A DNA stretch of 64,000 bases from Megalobrama amblycephala (lineage: Eukaryota > Chordata > Actinopteri > Cypriniformes > Xenocyprididae): assembly GCF_018812025.1 (NCBI RefSeq), contig NC_063063.1, forward strand, positions 1,480,001 to 1,544,000. The letters run 5' to 3'. The notes beneath the pieces are model-generated. The model searched no databases. It had not been told where the DNA came from and saw only the letters and a list, made by a program, of their open reading frames with translations. Both the position numbers and the translations under genes were made by a program. Shown one piece after another: positions 48,447 to 62,600 of the stretch (the first letter of the stretch is position 1; each line of letters opens with the position of its first letter).

Positions 48447-50056
48447 TTAAAGGGTTAGTTCACCCCCCCAAAAAATTATAAGCCTAAATTCAATCTGTTC
48501 GTCATATAAAGTGATCATATCTCTTCAGAAAATTTAGACTAAACCGCTCAATTAATACGGATTAGTTTTACGATCTCTTTATGAACTTTTTGAAGCATCA
48601 AAATGGTAGTTGTAGCTGTCAATGATCCGAAAATGAACGAAAGTCTTACACTGTGTCCTAACCAGACACGCCACGATAAGATTCCAGCGACGAGCAATTT
48701 GACTGTCCACACTAGATGCGACGCGAAAATGAGAAGCGATAAAATCAATCAAAAACCACAGCCAATCAGAAGAGAGTGTGGGCGGGCTCTCTCAGCAAGA
48801 GCACAGCAGACACAATGAAATTAGTAAAATTCATAAATATCACACAATTTAAACATTATTTAAAGGGTTAGTTCACCCAAAAATGAAAATAATGTCATTT
48901 ATTACTCACCCTCATGTCGTTCCACACCTGTAAGACCTTCGTTCATCTTCAGAACACAAATTAAGATATTTTTTTGAAATCCGATGGCTAAGCAAGGCCT
49001 GCATAGCCATAATATTATGTATTAATATTATATATTATATACATATATTAAATTATATATTAATTTTATAAAGTAATGAGAATATTTTTGGTGCACCAAA
49101 AAAAACAAAATAACGACTTATATAGTGATGGCCGATTTCAAAACACTGCTTCAGGAAGCTTCAGAGCGTTATGAATCAGCGTGTCGAATCGTGATTCGGA
49201 TCGTGTGTCAAAGTGCCAAACTGCTGAAAACACGTGACACGCTGATTCATAACGCTACGAAGCTTCCTGAAGCAGTGTTTTGAAATCGGCCATCACTAAA
49301 TAAGTCATTATTTTGTTTTTTTTGGTGCACCAAAAATATTCTCGTCGCTTTATAATATTAATATTGAACCTAATTGAATTAATATTGTACTCACATGAAC
49401 TGATTTAAATATGTTTTTAGTACATTAATGGATCTTGAGAGAGGAAATGTCATTGCTGGCTATGCAGGCCTCACTGAGCCATCTGATTTCATCAAAAATA
49501 TCTTAATTTGTGTTCTGAAGATGAATGAAGGTCTTACGGGTGTGGATTGGAACAACATGAGGGAGAGTAATTAATGACATTATTTTCATTTTTAGGTGAA
49601 CTAACCCTTTAATGTTAAAAGCGTCTAACCTGAGTTTGAATATCATTCTGCGTTATGAAAACAACACTGGCTAATTCACCTCAGATCTTGAAAATAAATA
49701 AATGCGCACAAGAACATTCATACTGTCGACTCAATGTGAGCAAACAAGTGTATTCTATGACAAAGATTGATTCAGTCACTCCGTATGTACTTTAAATAAT
49801 GTTTAAATTGTGTGATATTTATGAATTTTACGAATTTCATTGTGTCTGCTGTGCTCTTGGCGAGAGAGCCCGCCCACACTCTCTTCTGATTGGCTGTGGT
49901 TTTTGATTGATTTTATCGCCTCTCATTTTCTTGTCGCGTCTAGTGCGCTGGAATCTTATCACATCGCGTCTGGTTAGGACACGGTGTTACGGGTTTGTAA
50001 CAACATGAGAGTGAGTAAATGACAAAAGTTTCATTTTTGGTGAACTGTCACTTTAA
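48447..50056. mobile_element. TTAA-flanked palindromic element (outer), split by a second element
   Basis: The left end TTAAAGGGTTAGTTCACCCC pairs with the right end GGTGAACTGTCACTTTAA. Inner arms at about 48651-48860 and 49793-49990 are reverse complements ('gtcctaaccagac', 'gccaatcagaagagagtgtg', 'cacacaatttaaacatta'). The element at 48860-49612 is inserted next to the left arm. It occupies half of the mms19-ubtd1 divergent spacer. Confidence 0.85.
48860..49612. mobile_element. Family A MITE nested in the outer element
   Basis: Full copy with TTAAAGGGTTAGTTCACCC and GGTGAACTAACCCTTTAA ends and TTAA on both sides. The interior palindrome contains 'aaatcggccatcactaaata' and its complement. 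It is close in sequence to 377-930 and 59900-60687. Confidence 0.9.
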
Positions 50057-50605
50057 ACGCTTGAGTGGAGTTTGGAGGCTCCATCTAGAGGAGGAGCTCT
50101 GGCGGAGTCACATGGTCAGAGCGCTTGCGCGCTAGTAATGTGAACTAGTAGGAAACATCAGTGGGGGAAAGGTGCGAGACTAGCGACAGATAAAGCACTC
50201 TGAGGCAGGTTTGCGACGCATAAATGTTTTGATATCATAACGCGAGCACGGAACATTCATTAAAGCTCAAATACTAGTCTCGCGGATGGTGTTTTAGACT
50301 GCATTTATGAGTTCAGGCAAAAGCTCTTGCTAGCTGCTGTAAGTTAGCTCGTGGGATCAAGCCAGAAATAACTAAACGCAAGTCTCGTGCCAGATAACCG
50401 ATAGATCATCGCGAGCTCTCCGCGGGACCCTCAGTCTGGAGTTTGTTGAGTTTGGACTCGCTTTTCAGTGGAGACTTCCCTTTAAAGCTCTTACTGTTGA
50501 CGCATCACCCATAGTACTGTAGTTTGAGTTTACGTTTTGGTGATGATAAAGCAGGAGTGTATATATCTGCTGTCTTGAGATGTGGCCTGCGTTTGTTTGA
50601 CAATC
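50057..50605 (+). promoter_or_regulatory. Putative ubtd1 promoter and 5' UTR
   Basis: A GC-richer stretch between the outer MITE and the ubtd1 ATG, with CpG-containing motifs such as 'gagcgcttgcgcgctag' near 50118. It has no obvious TATA box. The start site and any 5' noncoding exon cannot be fixed. Confidence 0.4.
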
Positions 50606-53600
50606 ATGGGAGGATGCGTGGGGAGAGAGCGCGCGGAGTCACGCGGACACGGCTCGAGGACGCAGAGGAAACGTGGAGGTGAGACTGTTGATTTAGACCT
50701 CTGTGATGCTGATTTGCATGTTTGTTTCCGTGTGTGGCATTCTTAAAAACATGCAAATATCTGGTGTATTGATTTAAACTCGTGTGCAAAAAGTACCTTG
50801 TTATTATGTAAATAAATGCCACACATGTGAACTATAAATGGTAAGCATGTATCAAACTAGTATCGGCTTGCCATCGTAATTGTTAAATATATGCATATGT
50901 TAACACAATCCACCAGCAACAAAAATGTAATGGTATTGCACATGCATGATGTTTGTATTGATTGTAGGGATGCAAGATACCAGCCGATATATGTTAATTT
51001 TTAATGTTTGGCCCGATAAGAAAATTTTGCCGATATTTTAGAGCCGATAAATAATCAATTATTTACTTAAGCTGAAACACTTTAGATGCGCATTGATCGC
51101 TATGATGTTTTTGAATTGCTTGAAATATGACTGAAATCACTTCAAAAAGGAAAATACAGTTAGGTTTGACATGTTCAGCGCAAATCTGTCATATAGACTA
51201 CATTAAATTGTAATGAGAACATTATAATTGTGTGTTTGGGACATGGCTTTTAATGGTGAGATGGTTTGTTTTTGTAATCAGGCTCTTAAAAATTATATAC
51301 AAATTTGGATTTAGCTTTATCGGCCAATATATTGGTTATCGGCTTTCAGATATAAAGAATGATCGGTTATCGGTATCGGACAAAATTTTTAGATTTATCA
51401 GCCGATATATATCGGTTATTGACTTTCAAATATAAAGAATTATCGTATCAGCCAAAATTACATGCATTATCACCCAAACTTGCTCTCCTCTATGATTTAT
51501 CGGCCGATATATCGGTTATCGGCTTTCAAATATAAAGAATTATCATTATTGGTATCAGACAAAATTTTTAGATTTATCGGCAGATATATCAGTTATCGGC
51601 TTTCAAATATAAAGAATTATCGTATCAGCCAAAATTACATACATTATCGGCCAAACTCGCTCTCCTCTATGATTTATCAGCCGATATATCGGTTATCGGC
51701 TTTCAAATATAAAGAATCAACCAAAATCTGTGCATCCCTAATTGATTACCATGTAAATACCATGTTATATGAATATGATAAGCACATATTACACAATGTT
51801 TTTTATAATACAATTGCATACTCAAAAAATTCTCACATTTTGGTGGGATTTACTAATTTTAGAGCAACAGACGAGGCCAACTGCAAAAAGTACTATGGTG
51901 TTACCATGATTTATCACATGACCCTATGGTATTGCTGTGTTTGTTGATAATATCTTGACGCAAAACGTAAATGCTTACCATATTAATCAAAGTCACATAT
52001 TGCCGTTTTCCAATGTATTATTTTGTAAGAAGTGTTTATTTCTTTTCTTAAAATGTGCAAATTTCAATGTATCGCTTAATCTTATTTGAGAGCAACATGT
52101 TGATTTTCTTTGTTGTTGAAGTTACACGTCTCCGCATTACATTCATTGGTCTCCAACAATCATTTTAATTGGTTTAAATCTTACAAAAATGCATTGCTTC
52201 GCTTCAGAAGGCTTTATTAACCCCCTGTAGTTGTATGGATTACTTTTATGATTGATGGATGCACTTTTTTGGGCTTCAAAAATCTCACCCCCCATTCACA
52301 ACCATTAAAAGCTTGGAAGAGCCAGGATATTTTTTAATATAACTCCGATTGTGTTTGACTAAAAGAAAAAAGTCATATACACCTAAGATTGCTTGAGGGT
52401 GAATAAATTATTGGCTAATATTTTTTTTAAATTTTTGGGTGAACTAAATTAGATCCAGCAGATGACTGGTGTTTACTAGCACTACTGCTTTACTTCATGT
52501 CACAGTATGATTTGTGCTGATTCTGAAACTCCTTTTTATGGAATTATATGACCATGTGGGCCCTTGGAAACATTCAGAGTTCTGATCATTATCTGTCTCC
52601 TATGTTATGTATCTTTTTTCCACCTGTATGCGTGTTGGAGCCGGCAGTCGTTCTCGTCTCAGGGCATGTCCCTGCATGTTTGCTCCACCTGATCGGGTCT
52701 GTTGTTTTGCGCTTGCCGTAAGCTGCAGTGAAATGTAATTGGGATAGAAAGATTTTCTTTCCGTTGCAGGAAACCTTTACGTCATGTATGTGGTCCAGTG
52801 ATGACATCAGTGACCGTGACATGTGTTTGACTTCTATCAGTGAAAGTCTTGCAGTATCAGTGTATTGTTGTAGGGTTATCTGTACTGTATCTTGCTTTAA
52901 ACAGGAGATAAAATTTTATATTATATTAGGCTACGTGACCATCGCCTGCCGAAAAAGGAAGAACGTCAGTTCGGAGAACGTCTTTGCACCAGAGTAAAGT
53001 TTGGGAAGTTTATTAAATCAGCAATTCATTCTCAATCATAATATGTGTCACTCAACAATTAGACATCAGCCCTTTTTACCTGCATGACTACAAGAAAGAA
53101 TAAATAGCACTTTTTTATTTAGGGGGAAAATTACACTTTTATTTTAGCACACTAAATAACTAAAACATCAATATTAACAGAATCAGTTCATAAGAGTTAT
53201 CTGTGAATCTGACTACGCAACTATTGTTGTTGTTGTTGTTATTAACAGAGCAAAGTTTGGGTAGTTCAAAACTTTTGAAAGTAATTATTATTACACTGAT
53301 TCTTGAGACAAGAGATTTAATACTTTTTTTTTCTTTTTTAAACTGATATATTTGTAGACAAAGCATGATATTTTAATTTGATTCATCCAAAAACTGTGTA
53401 AAGTTTTTAATGATCTAATAATGGTGTATAGTAAAGGAGCTAAGTGGAAAAAAATTGATTCTCTTTTTTTTTTCTTGGGTTGGGGTTATGAACAATCCAG
53501 TTCCTAAATTCCTTAATTCTCTAACCTCCTTTTTAATATTAAACATATATAACCAATGTTCTTAGGTAAATCAGACATGATGTCATGTAGTTTAGTTGAT

Positions 53601-56600
53601 GTTTTAATATTTTAACACAATAAATTGGAAAAAAGAATAAGATATATCTTTCAAAATTAACTAAAACTTTCACCTGACAATGTAAAAACTGACGGAGTTG
53701 ACATACACACTGACGGAGTTGACATACACACTACTGACATACACACTGCGGACATACATACTGGCGGAGTTGACAAATACTGACGGAGTTGACAAATACT
53801 GACGAAGTTGACATACATACTAGGGCTGGGCGATATATCGCATGCGATTCTCACGCGCATTTCGTCAGTAAAGCCGGTTCCCTGATTACCGCTAAATCGC
53901 CATCACCTGCTTTCAAATGGAGCGCCTTTTAATAGACAGAGCCATAGTTCACGGACAAGCCACGCAAAATCGCGTTCTGAATACTGACGGAGTTGACATA
54001 CATACTGACGGAGTGGACATACATACTGACGGAGTGGACAAACATACTGACGGAGTGGACATACATACTGACGGAGTTGACATACATACTGACGGAGTTG
54101 ACATACATACTGACGGAGTTGACATACATACTGACGGAGTTGACATACATACTGACGAAGTTGACAAATACTGACGGAGTTGACAAATACTGACGGAGTT
54201 GACATACATACTGACGGAGTTGACATACATACTGACGGAGTTGACATACATACTGACGGAGTTGACATACATACTGGCGGTGTTGACAAATAATGACGGA
54301 GTGGACATACATACTGACGGAGTGGACATACATACTGACGGAGTGGACATACATACTGACGGAGTTGACATACATACTGACGGAGTTGACATACATACTG
54401 GCGGTGTTGACAAATAATGACGGAGTGGACATACATACTGACGGAGTTGACATACATACTGACGGAGTTGACATACATACTGACGGAGTTGACATACATA
54501 CTGGCGGTGTTGACAAATAATGACGGAGTGGACATACATACTGACGGAGTGGACATACATACTGACGGAGTTGACATACATACTGACGGAGTGGACATAC
54601 ATACTGACGGTGTTGACAAATAATGACGGAGTGGACATACATACTGACGGAGTGGACAAACATACTGACGGAGTGGACATACATACTGACGGAGTGGACA
54701 TACTGACGGAGTGGACATACTGACGGAGTGGACATACATACTGACGGAGTGGACATACATACTGACGGAGTTGACATACATACTGACGGAGTGGACATAC
54801 ATACTGACGGTGTTGACAAATAATGACGGAGTGGACATACATACTGACGGAGTTGACATACATACTGACGGAGTGGACATACATACTGACGGAGTTGACA
54901 TACATACTGACGGAGTGGACATACATACTGACGGAGTGGACATACATACTGACGGAGTGGACATACATACTGACGGAGTGGACAAACATACTGACGGAGT
55001 GGACAAACATACTGACGGAGTGGACATACATACTGACGGAGTTGACATACATACTGACGGAGTTGACATACATACTGACGGAGTTGACATACATACTGAC
55101 GGAGTTGACATACATACTGACGGAGTTGACAAATACTGACGGAGTTGACAAATACTGACGGAGTTGACATACATACTGACGGAGTTGACATACATACTGA
55201 CGGAGTTGACATACATACTGGCGGTGTTGACAAATAATGACGGAGTGGACATGCATACTGACGGAGTGGACATACATACTGACGGAGTGGACATACATAC
55301 TGACGGAGTTGACATACATACTGACGGAGTTGACATACATACTGGCGGTGTTGACAAATAATGACGGAGTGGACATACATACTGACGGAGTTGACATACA
55401 TACTGACGGAGTTGACATACATACTGACGGAGTTGACATACATACTGACGGAGTTGACATACATACTGGCGGTGTTGACAAATAATGACGGAGTGGACAT
55501 ACATACTGACGGAGTGGACATACATACTGACGGAGTTGACATACATACTGACGGAGTGGACATACATACTGACGGTGTTGACAAATAATGACGGAGTGGA
55601 CATACATACTGACGGAGTGGACAAACATACTGACGGAGTGGACATACATACTGACGGAGTGGACATACTGACGGAGTGGACATACATACTGACGGAGTGG
55701 ACATACATACTGACGGAGTTGACATACATACTGACGGAGTGGACATACATACTGACGGTGTTGACAAATAATGACGGAGTGGACATACATACTGACGGAG
55801 TTGACATACATACTGACGGAGTGGACATACATACTGACGGAGTTGACATACATACTGACGGAGTGGACATACATACTGACGGAGTGGACATACATACTGA
55901 CGGAGTGGACATACATACTGACGGAGTGGACATACATACTGACGGAGTTGACATACATACTGACGGAGTGGACATACATACTGACGGTGTTGACAAATAA
56001 TGACGGAGTGGACATACATACTGACGGAGTGGACAAACATACTGACGGAGTTGACATACATACTGACGGAGTGGACATACATACTGACGGAGTGGACAAA
56101 CATACTGACGGAGTTGACATACATACTGACGGAGTGGACATACATACTGACGGAGTTGACATACATACTGACGGAGTGGACATACATACTGACGGTGTTG
56201 ACAAATAATGACGGAGTGGACATACATACTGACGGAGTGGACATACATACTGACGGAGTGGACATACATACTGACGGAGTTGACATACATACTGACGGAG
56301 TGGACATACATACTGACGGTGTTGACATACATACTGACGGAGTGGACATACATACTGACGGTGTTGACATACATACTGACGGAGTGGACATACATACTGA
56401 CGGAGTTGACATACATACTGACGGAGTTGACATACATACTGACGGAGTGGACATACATACTGACGGAGTTGACATACATACTGACGGTGTTGACAAATAA
56501 TGACGGAGTGAACATACATACTGACGGAGTGGACAAACATACTGACGGAGTGGACAAACATACTGACGGAGTGGACATACATACTGACGGTGTTGACAAA

Positions 56601-59600
56601 TAATGACGGAGTGGACATACATACTGACGGAGTGGACAAACATACTGACGGAGTTGACATACATACTGACGGAGTGGACATACATACTGACGGAGTGGAC
56701 AAACATACTGACGGAGTTGACATACATACTGACGGAGTGGACATACATACTGACGGAGTTGACATACATACTGACGGAGTGGACATACATACTGACGGAG
56801 TGGACATACATACTGACGGAGTTGACATACATACTGACGGTGTTGACAAATAATGACGGAGTGGACATACATACTGACGGAGTGGACAAACATACTGACG
56901 GAGTTGACATACATACTGACGGAGAGGACATACTGACGGAGTGGACAAACATACTGACGGAGTGGACATACATACTGACGGTGTTGACAAATACATACTG
57001 ACGGAGTTGACAAAAGTCCAGCTGGGGTCGAATACACAGTTTATGTAAATAGAATCATGAAACAACATTAGAAGAATTCCCCAAAACATTAAATCACATT
57101 ATATAGACTTTTTGAGAGCACTTGTCAACCATCAGACATAAAACCTGATGGTGTTGACGTCTGACGTTGACAAAATTGAATATTTTTCCACCTTAACCAC
57201 ATGTTGTACAGTGGAGCAATTTTGTTTTCTTTCTCAGTTGTAGCTGCCTTAATAAACATGTGAGATGAATTCTGGCATTTTTCATAACTATTTACAGAAA
57301 TGATTACACTGGGATGACGGAGTTGATATGTTAAAGCTGTGACTGCAGAGTCTTCAACATTGTTTGTATAAAATATAAAAAAAATATAAAACTTCCAGGA
57401 CTATGTGTCCTACTGTGAGATCCACAATGAGCAGGAAATAGTAAGTGTTCCTCAGAGTTTAAGATGACCATGACACCGCCTGATTTATTCAGAATTATAA
57501 TAAAATCCTGACGGAGTTGACGGATTTGTACTTCTCAAAGTACAAATATAAAATATTTGCAATGCGCATTTAAGTGTTTGTGAGTGTTTCTGACTCAAAA
57601 GAATCAGTTCATAAGAGTCATTTGTTTATGAATCAGAGTATACGGGTTGTGCTGTTGTTGTGTTCCACAGCAATAACAAAGATGCATTGTTTTGATGTGT
57701 GTTTTATTGTCTGTCTTGTATTATGTGACATTCAGTGTTTCTATCTTATCACACTCAGTGCAGACTACAGTTACAGAACCAAACATCATAAAAATCGTTT
57801 TTACGGCTCTTACACAACAATGCAATCAGTTCTGAGGAAGAGCCACATAATTTTATAATGCAACCGAGAGGAAAAGGGAACATCTCGTGTTCCTGCTGTG
57901 ACGGCGGAAAGGGAAGAGAATCTGTTGCTGCTTGCGTCGGGTGTTTGGATGTAACGAGAGAATTACAGGAGAAGAATGCAACTTTATGCAGCTCCTCAGA
58001 GCTCGTGGCCTCAAGACTTGAGAGCATTTACATCTCATTTGACTAGTTTATATTAGGTGCTGAACTTTGACAGTCACATTGTCTCCTGTTGTTGTGGCAT
58101 AGGTCATAATCATAAAGTGGAATGAGCTCTTTATAAACAGCGCCCTGCTGACTGTGTTTCTCGTGTGATTCATGACCCTCAACCTCATCAGCTTTGATGT
58201 TCGAGTCGTTGACTAGATCACAAGTGTGTGTGAACCTATGAGACGAGCTCCTTCGGTCTAATCGCACATATAGGACAAATTATAATGAAGTTGCACACTG
58301 ATCTTCAAGTGTGCGCACTGTCCAACAGCCAATGAAATTGAGACTAATCCTCAGTCTAGTAGTGTGCGCTTGGCTTCTGGGAACATTTAGAGTCCCTTGT
58401 GGAGTTCTTCACATTGTCTGTGGTTGCTTTTATTTGACCAAACATTGGGTTGTAAACAGCCATTTGTCTCTGTCTGTCACTTTGAAAGGCCTTTCCTGGT
58501 TTAACCCTGTAAAGCCAGCTGTATCATATTTGATGGATTAATTTGTAAGGTCTTTAAATGATCAACATGATCAAAACATTAATAAAGAATGACTCAAATG
58601 AATCAGTTCATAAGAGTCGTTTGTTTGTGAATCAGAATATACGTGTTGTAATACGTCTACTCCCTCTACCATTGTACCATCAGGTGGAGTGAAGCATTCT
58701 GGGTGGAACAATGCTGTAAATCGCACAATGTGTCCTGATTATTTCTAATTACACCCAAGCTGGCCATGCTATAAATAATGTGTTTGGGTGAAAGGTGTCC
58801 TTTGGATACTTGGCCCCGGTGAGCAGCATCTACAGGATGGGAAAACGCTGAATCGCACATGGTCCACCCACCTACTATCTCACCATCAGCCTGAACTTCC
58901 CTATTTCTATAGCAGGTTTATTACTAGATGTGTTTGCAAAGGCAAGCATCGCTATTGCTTAAACTTGGGGTTGCGAGATTGTTTAATCGTATGGAGTAAC
59001 AGGAAGATTCTCCAAACTGTAAAGTGATTTCCTGTAAAAGAGCAGTACGGCTGCCTGTTCCTTCTGCCAAATTGCTGCTAAATCTTCTAAACATTACTTA
59101 TTTGACTTTGCATTATCATTTTAATGGCGTCTGTAGCTTTACAAATATAGTTTTCCTGGATGTTTTCTGGAGACCTTGTGTATAAATAAGTAGAGATGCA
59201 CCAATGTATCAGTCGCCGATATTTATCAGCATATTGGCTATAGCAGGAGAAAGGCTGATATAACAAACCGATGGTTTATTAATTAACTGCGTGAAGGCAC
59301 TGAGCTGTATAATGTCTGTTTTTCTTTGGGTAAAATAATATAAGTTACCAAAACAAAATGAAATCTGTACAAAATACAGCAGTGCTCGTCAATAAGGTGC
59401 ACCCGGGTCAGCGTGAATAACGTTTGGGACAATTGAACTGTGCAACTCTGCCACTGTCCTGATCGAGCCAGTGCTGCTTCTTCACAAAAGTTTATCCTTT
59501 GCATGTGGTTTTAAGCCTTGCGAATTTAAATATTAAAGCACAAAAAAGCACTGTTTATTTATATGTATCTTTGTTCTGTTATTTATGTATTTATGTTGGC

Positions 59601-62600
59601 CTGCTGAATGTTAAATGGATTCAGTTCATGTTCGTTAGAAATTATTTATGCAGTAATAAACTAGCTAGAATAACTTAATGCATGTGTTTTTGAAGTTTGC
59701 TTATTTAAATAGTGATCAAAACTATTTATTTTAATGACAGCATCAAATGAAGAGAGCAAGTGACAAATATCTGTATTTGAATTAGCCAATAATTTTTTGT
59801 AAAAATCAGTATCGGTATATCTGTATCAATCAATAATAGTGAAAATCGATATCGGCCAATAATTGTTTAATATCAGTATTGGTATCAGCCAATAAATGTT
59901 TAAAAGCTTAGTTCACCCTAAAATGAAAATTCTGTCATTTATTACTCACCCTCACACCCATAAAACCTTCGTTAATCTTCGGAACACAAATTAAGATATT
60001 TTAGTTGAAATCCGATGGCTCAGTGAGGCCTGCATAGCCAGCAATGACATTTCCTCTCTCAAGATCCATTAATGTACAAAAACATATTTAAATCAGTTCA
60101 TGTACAGTACAGTGGTTCAATATTAATATTATAAAGCGACGAGAATATTTTTGGTGCGCTAAAAAACCAAAATAACGACTTATATAGTGATGGCCGATTT
60201 CATAACGCTGCTTCAGGAAGCTTCGGAGCATAATGAATCAGCGTGTCGAATCATGATTCGGATGCATGTCAAACCCCCAAACTGCTGAAATCATGTGACT
60301 TTGGCGCTCCGAACAGCTGATTCAACGCACTGATTCATAACGCTCCGAAGCTTCTTGAAGCAGTGTTTTGAAATCGGCCATCACTATATAAGTCGTTATT
60401 TATTTTTATTTTTTTTTGGCAAACAAAAATATTCTTGTGGCTTCATAATATTAATATTGAACCACTGTACTCACATGAACTGATTTAAATATGTTTTTAG
60501 TACATTAATGGATCTTGAGAGAGGAAATGTCATTGCTGGCTATGCAGGCCTCACTGAGCCATCGGATTTCATCAAAAATATCTTAATTTGTGTTCCAAAG
60601 ATTAACGAAGGTCTTACGGGTGTGAAACGGCATGAGGGTGAGTAATAAATGACAGAATTTTCATTTTTGGGTGAACTAACCCTTTAATATTGGTATCGGC
60701 CAATAATTGTTCGTTAATATCCATATCGGCCAATAATTGTTTGTTAAAATCGGTATCGGCCAATAATAGTTTGTTAATATTGGTATCGGTTTCAGCCAAT
60801 AATTGTTTGTGAATATCAGTATCGGTTTCAGCCAATAATTGTTTGTTAAAATCTGTATCAGCCAATAATTGTTTGTTAAAATCGGTATTGGCCAATAATA
60901 GTTTGTAAATATCGGTATCGGCCAATAAATGTTTGTTAATATCGGTATCAGCCAATAATTTTGTTAAAATCGGTATCGTACAATAATAGTTTGTTAATAT
61001 CGGTATCGGTTTCAGCCAATAATTGTTTGTTAAAATCGGTATCGGCCAATAATTGTTTGTTAATATCGGTATCGGCCAATAATAGTTTGTAAATATCGGT
61101 ATCGGCCAATAAATGTTTGTTAATATCAGTATCAGCCAATAATTTTGTTAAAATCGGTATCGGACAATAATAGTTTGTTAATATCGGTATCGGTTTCAGC
61201 CAATAAATGTTTGTTAAAATCGGTATCGGCCAATAATTGTTTGTTAAAATCGGTATTGGCCAATAATAGTTTGTTAATATCGGTATCGGCCAATAATAGT
61301 TTGTTAATATCGGGTATCGGCCAATAATTGTTTGTTAAAATCGGTATCGGCCAATAATAGTTTGTAAATATCGGTATCGGCCAATAAATGTTTGTTAATA
61401 TCAGTATCAGCCAATAATTTTGTTAAAATCGTTATCGGCCAATAATTGTTTGTGAATATCAGTATCGGTTTCAGCCAATAATTGTTTGTTAAAATCGGTA
61501 TCGGCCAATAATAGTTTGTTAATATCGGTATCGGCCAATAATTGTTTGTTAAAATCGGTATCGGCCAATAATAGTTTGTTAATATCGGTATCGGCCAATA
61601 AATGTTTGTTAAAATCGGTATCGGCCAATAATAGTTTGTTAATATCAGTATCGGTATCACCCAATAAATGTTTGTTAAAATCTGTATCAGCAAATAATTG
61701 TTTGTTAATATCAGTATCTGCTAATAATTGTTTAATATCGTTGTTTAATATTTGTTGTTGTTGTAGTGTATTATTGTTTTTCAGAACGCTACTCATTAAT
61801 TCCCATCCCATAAAATATTGAAAGTAAAGCTAAATTTGTCGTTGCGCTGCCATCCTCTTCATTTTTGTCTTTTTAGCGTGTGACTGGACTGGACTGCGTG
61901 ACGCACCATCTTCCTTTTCAGGATGCTCCTCTGGTTAAAATGCTCCAGGTTTGCATTAAAAATAATCTCCTGTTACATCCCCTGAGATCAAATTACTAAT
62001 AATATCTCTAGACAATGTTGATAATGTGGACTAGCCTATTTGTTTCCGCCCTAATGCGAACAGAATCATCAGGCCTTATCCAGTAATATCAATATCAGTG
62101 TGTTGGGCTCAACATATCATTGTTGATTCAAAACAAGAGCTCTATTTGACAAGATAACTTCAGGGTCATGGAGGGGGTGTTTAGCGTTTGGCTGTTGCCC
62201 TCAGGGTTGTTGTGAGATGTGAACTGCATAGATGAAGGCTGTTCGTTTTTGCATGAAGTGATCGGTCATTGTGGAAGGGAGTATTTGCACACAAACAATC
62301 ATAAATACACAACCTTTGCTCAGTCATGTGTATATAGTTCACTTCTGCTTTTATTTGAGACTGAAGTCATGTGTAACATAATCGTGTTATATTAGCGGTT
62401 GATTTATTTTTTATTTATTAAATTTTTTGTAGTCATAGCTGATGAAATATCTGCTTTGATTAATGAAGTCGTTCTTGATTTTGTGTTGTGTAAAATTTTC
62501 CATTACACTATAATTATTCGAATGCACTAAATGTCAATTCTTGTTTATTACACTATTACTTTTACATTCCACTCAGTTCTGTTTGTTGCCCAGTTAAAGT

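Larger units (their letters stand above)
59191..61740. mobile_element. hAT-like element remnant with internal minisatellite, split by a MITE
   Basis: Left end TAGAGATGCACCAATGTATC resembles the other hAT-like termini, and is followed by 'gccgatatttatcagc'. TATCGG-rich DNA continues to about 59900 and resumes at 60688. A matching right terminus (TGCATC.CTA) was not found, so the element appears truncated. Confidence 0.6.

Noticed and set aside
53688..57014. CRISPR-like appearance of regularly repeated units
   Set aside because: Units are contiguous with no unique spacers, in a vertebrate intron; this is a VNTR.
53903..57089. Three minus-strand frames of more than 1000 codons and many plus-strand frames of 60-170 codons
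   Set aside because: They run through a 21-bp tandem repeat with few stops, so long frames appear in several phases at once; the peptides (STPSVCM, VSMYVHS, LRQYVCP) are the same repeat read in three phases.
57858..58046. 62-codon Cys-containing frame in ubtd1 intron 1
   Set aside because: No recognised family, no clear splice context, and overlapping frames of similar length occur on the other strand.
60614..61811. Frames with [16 protein letters not shown] repeats on both strands
   Set aside because: Products of the roughly 30-bp minisatellite; length divisible by 3 keeps frames open.
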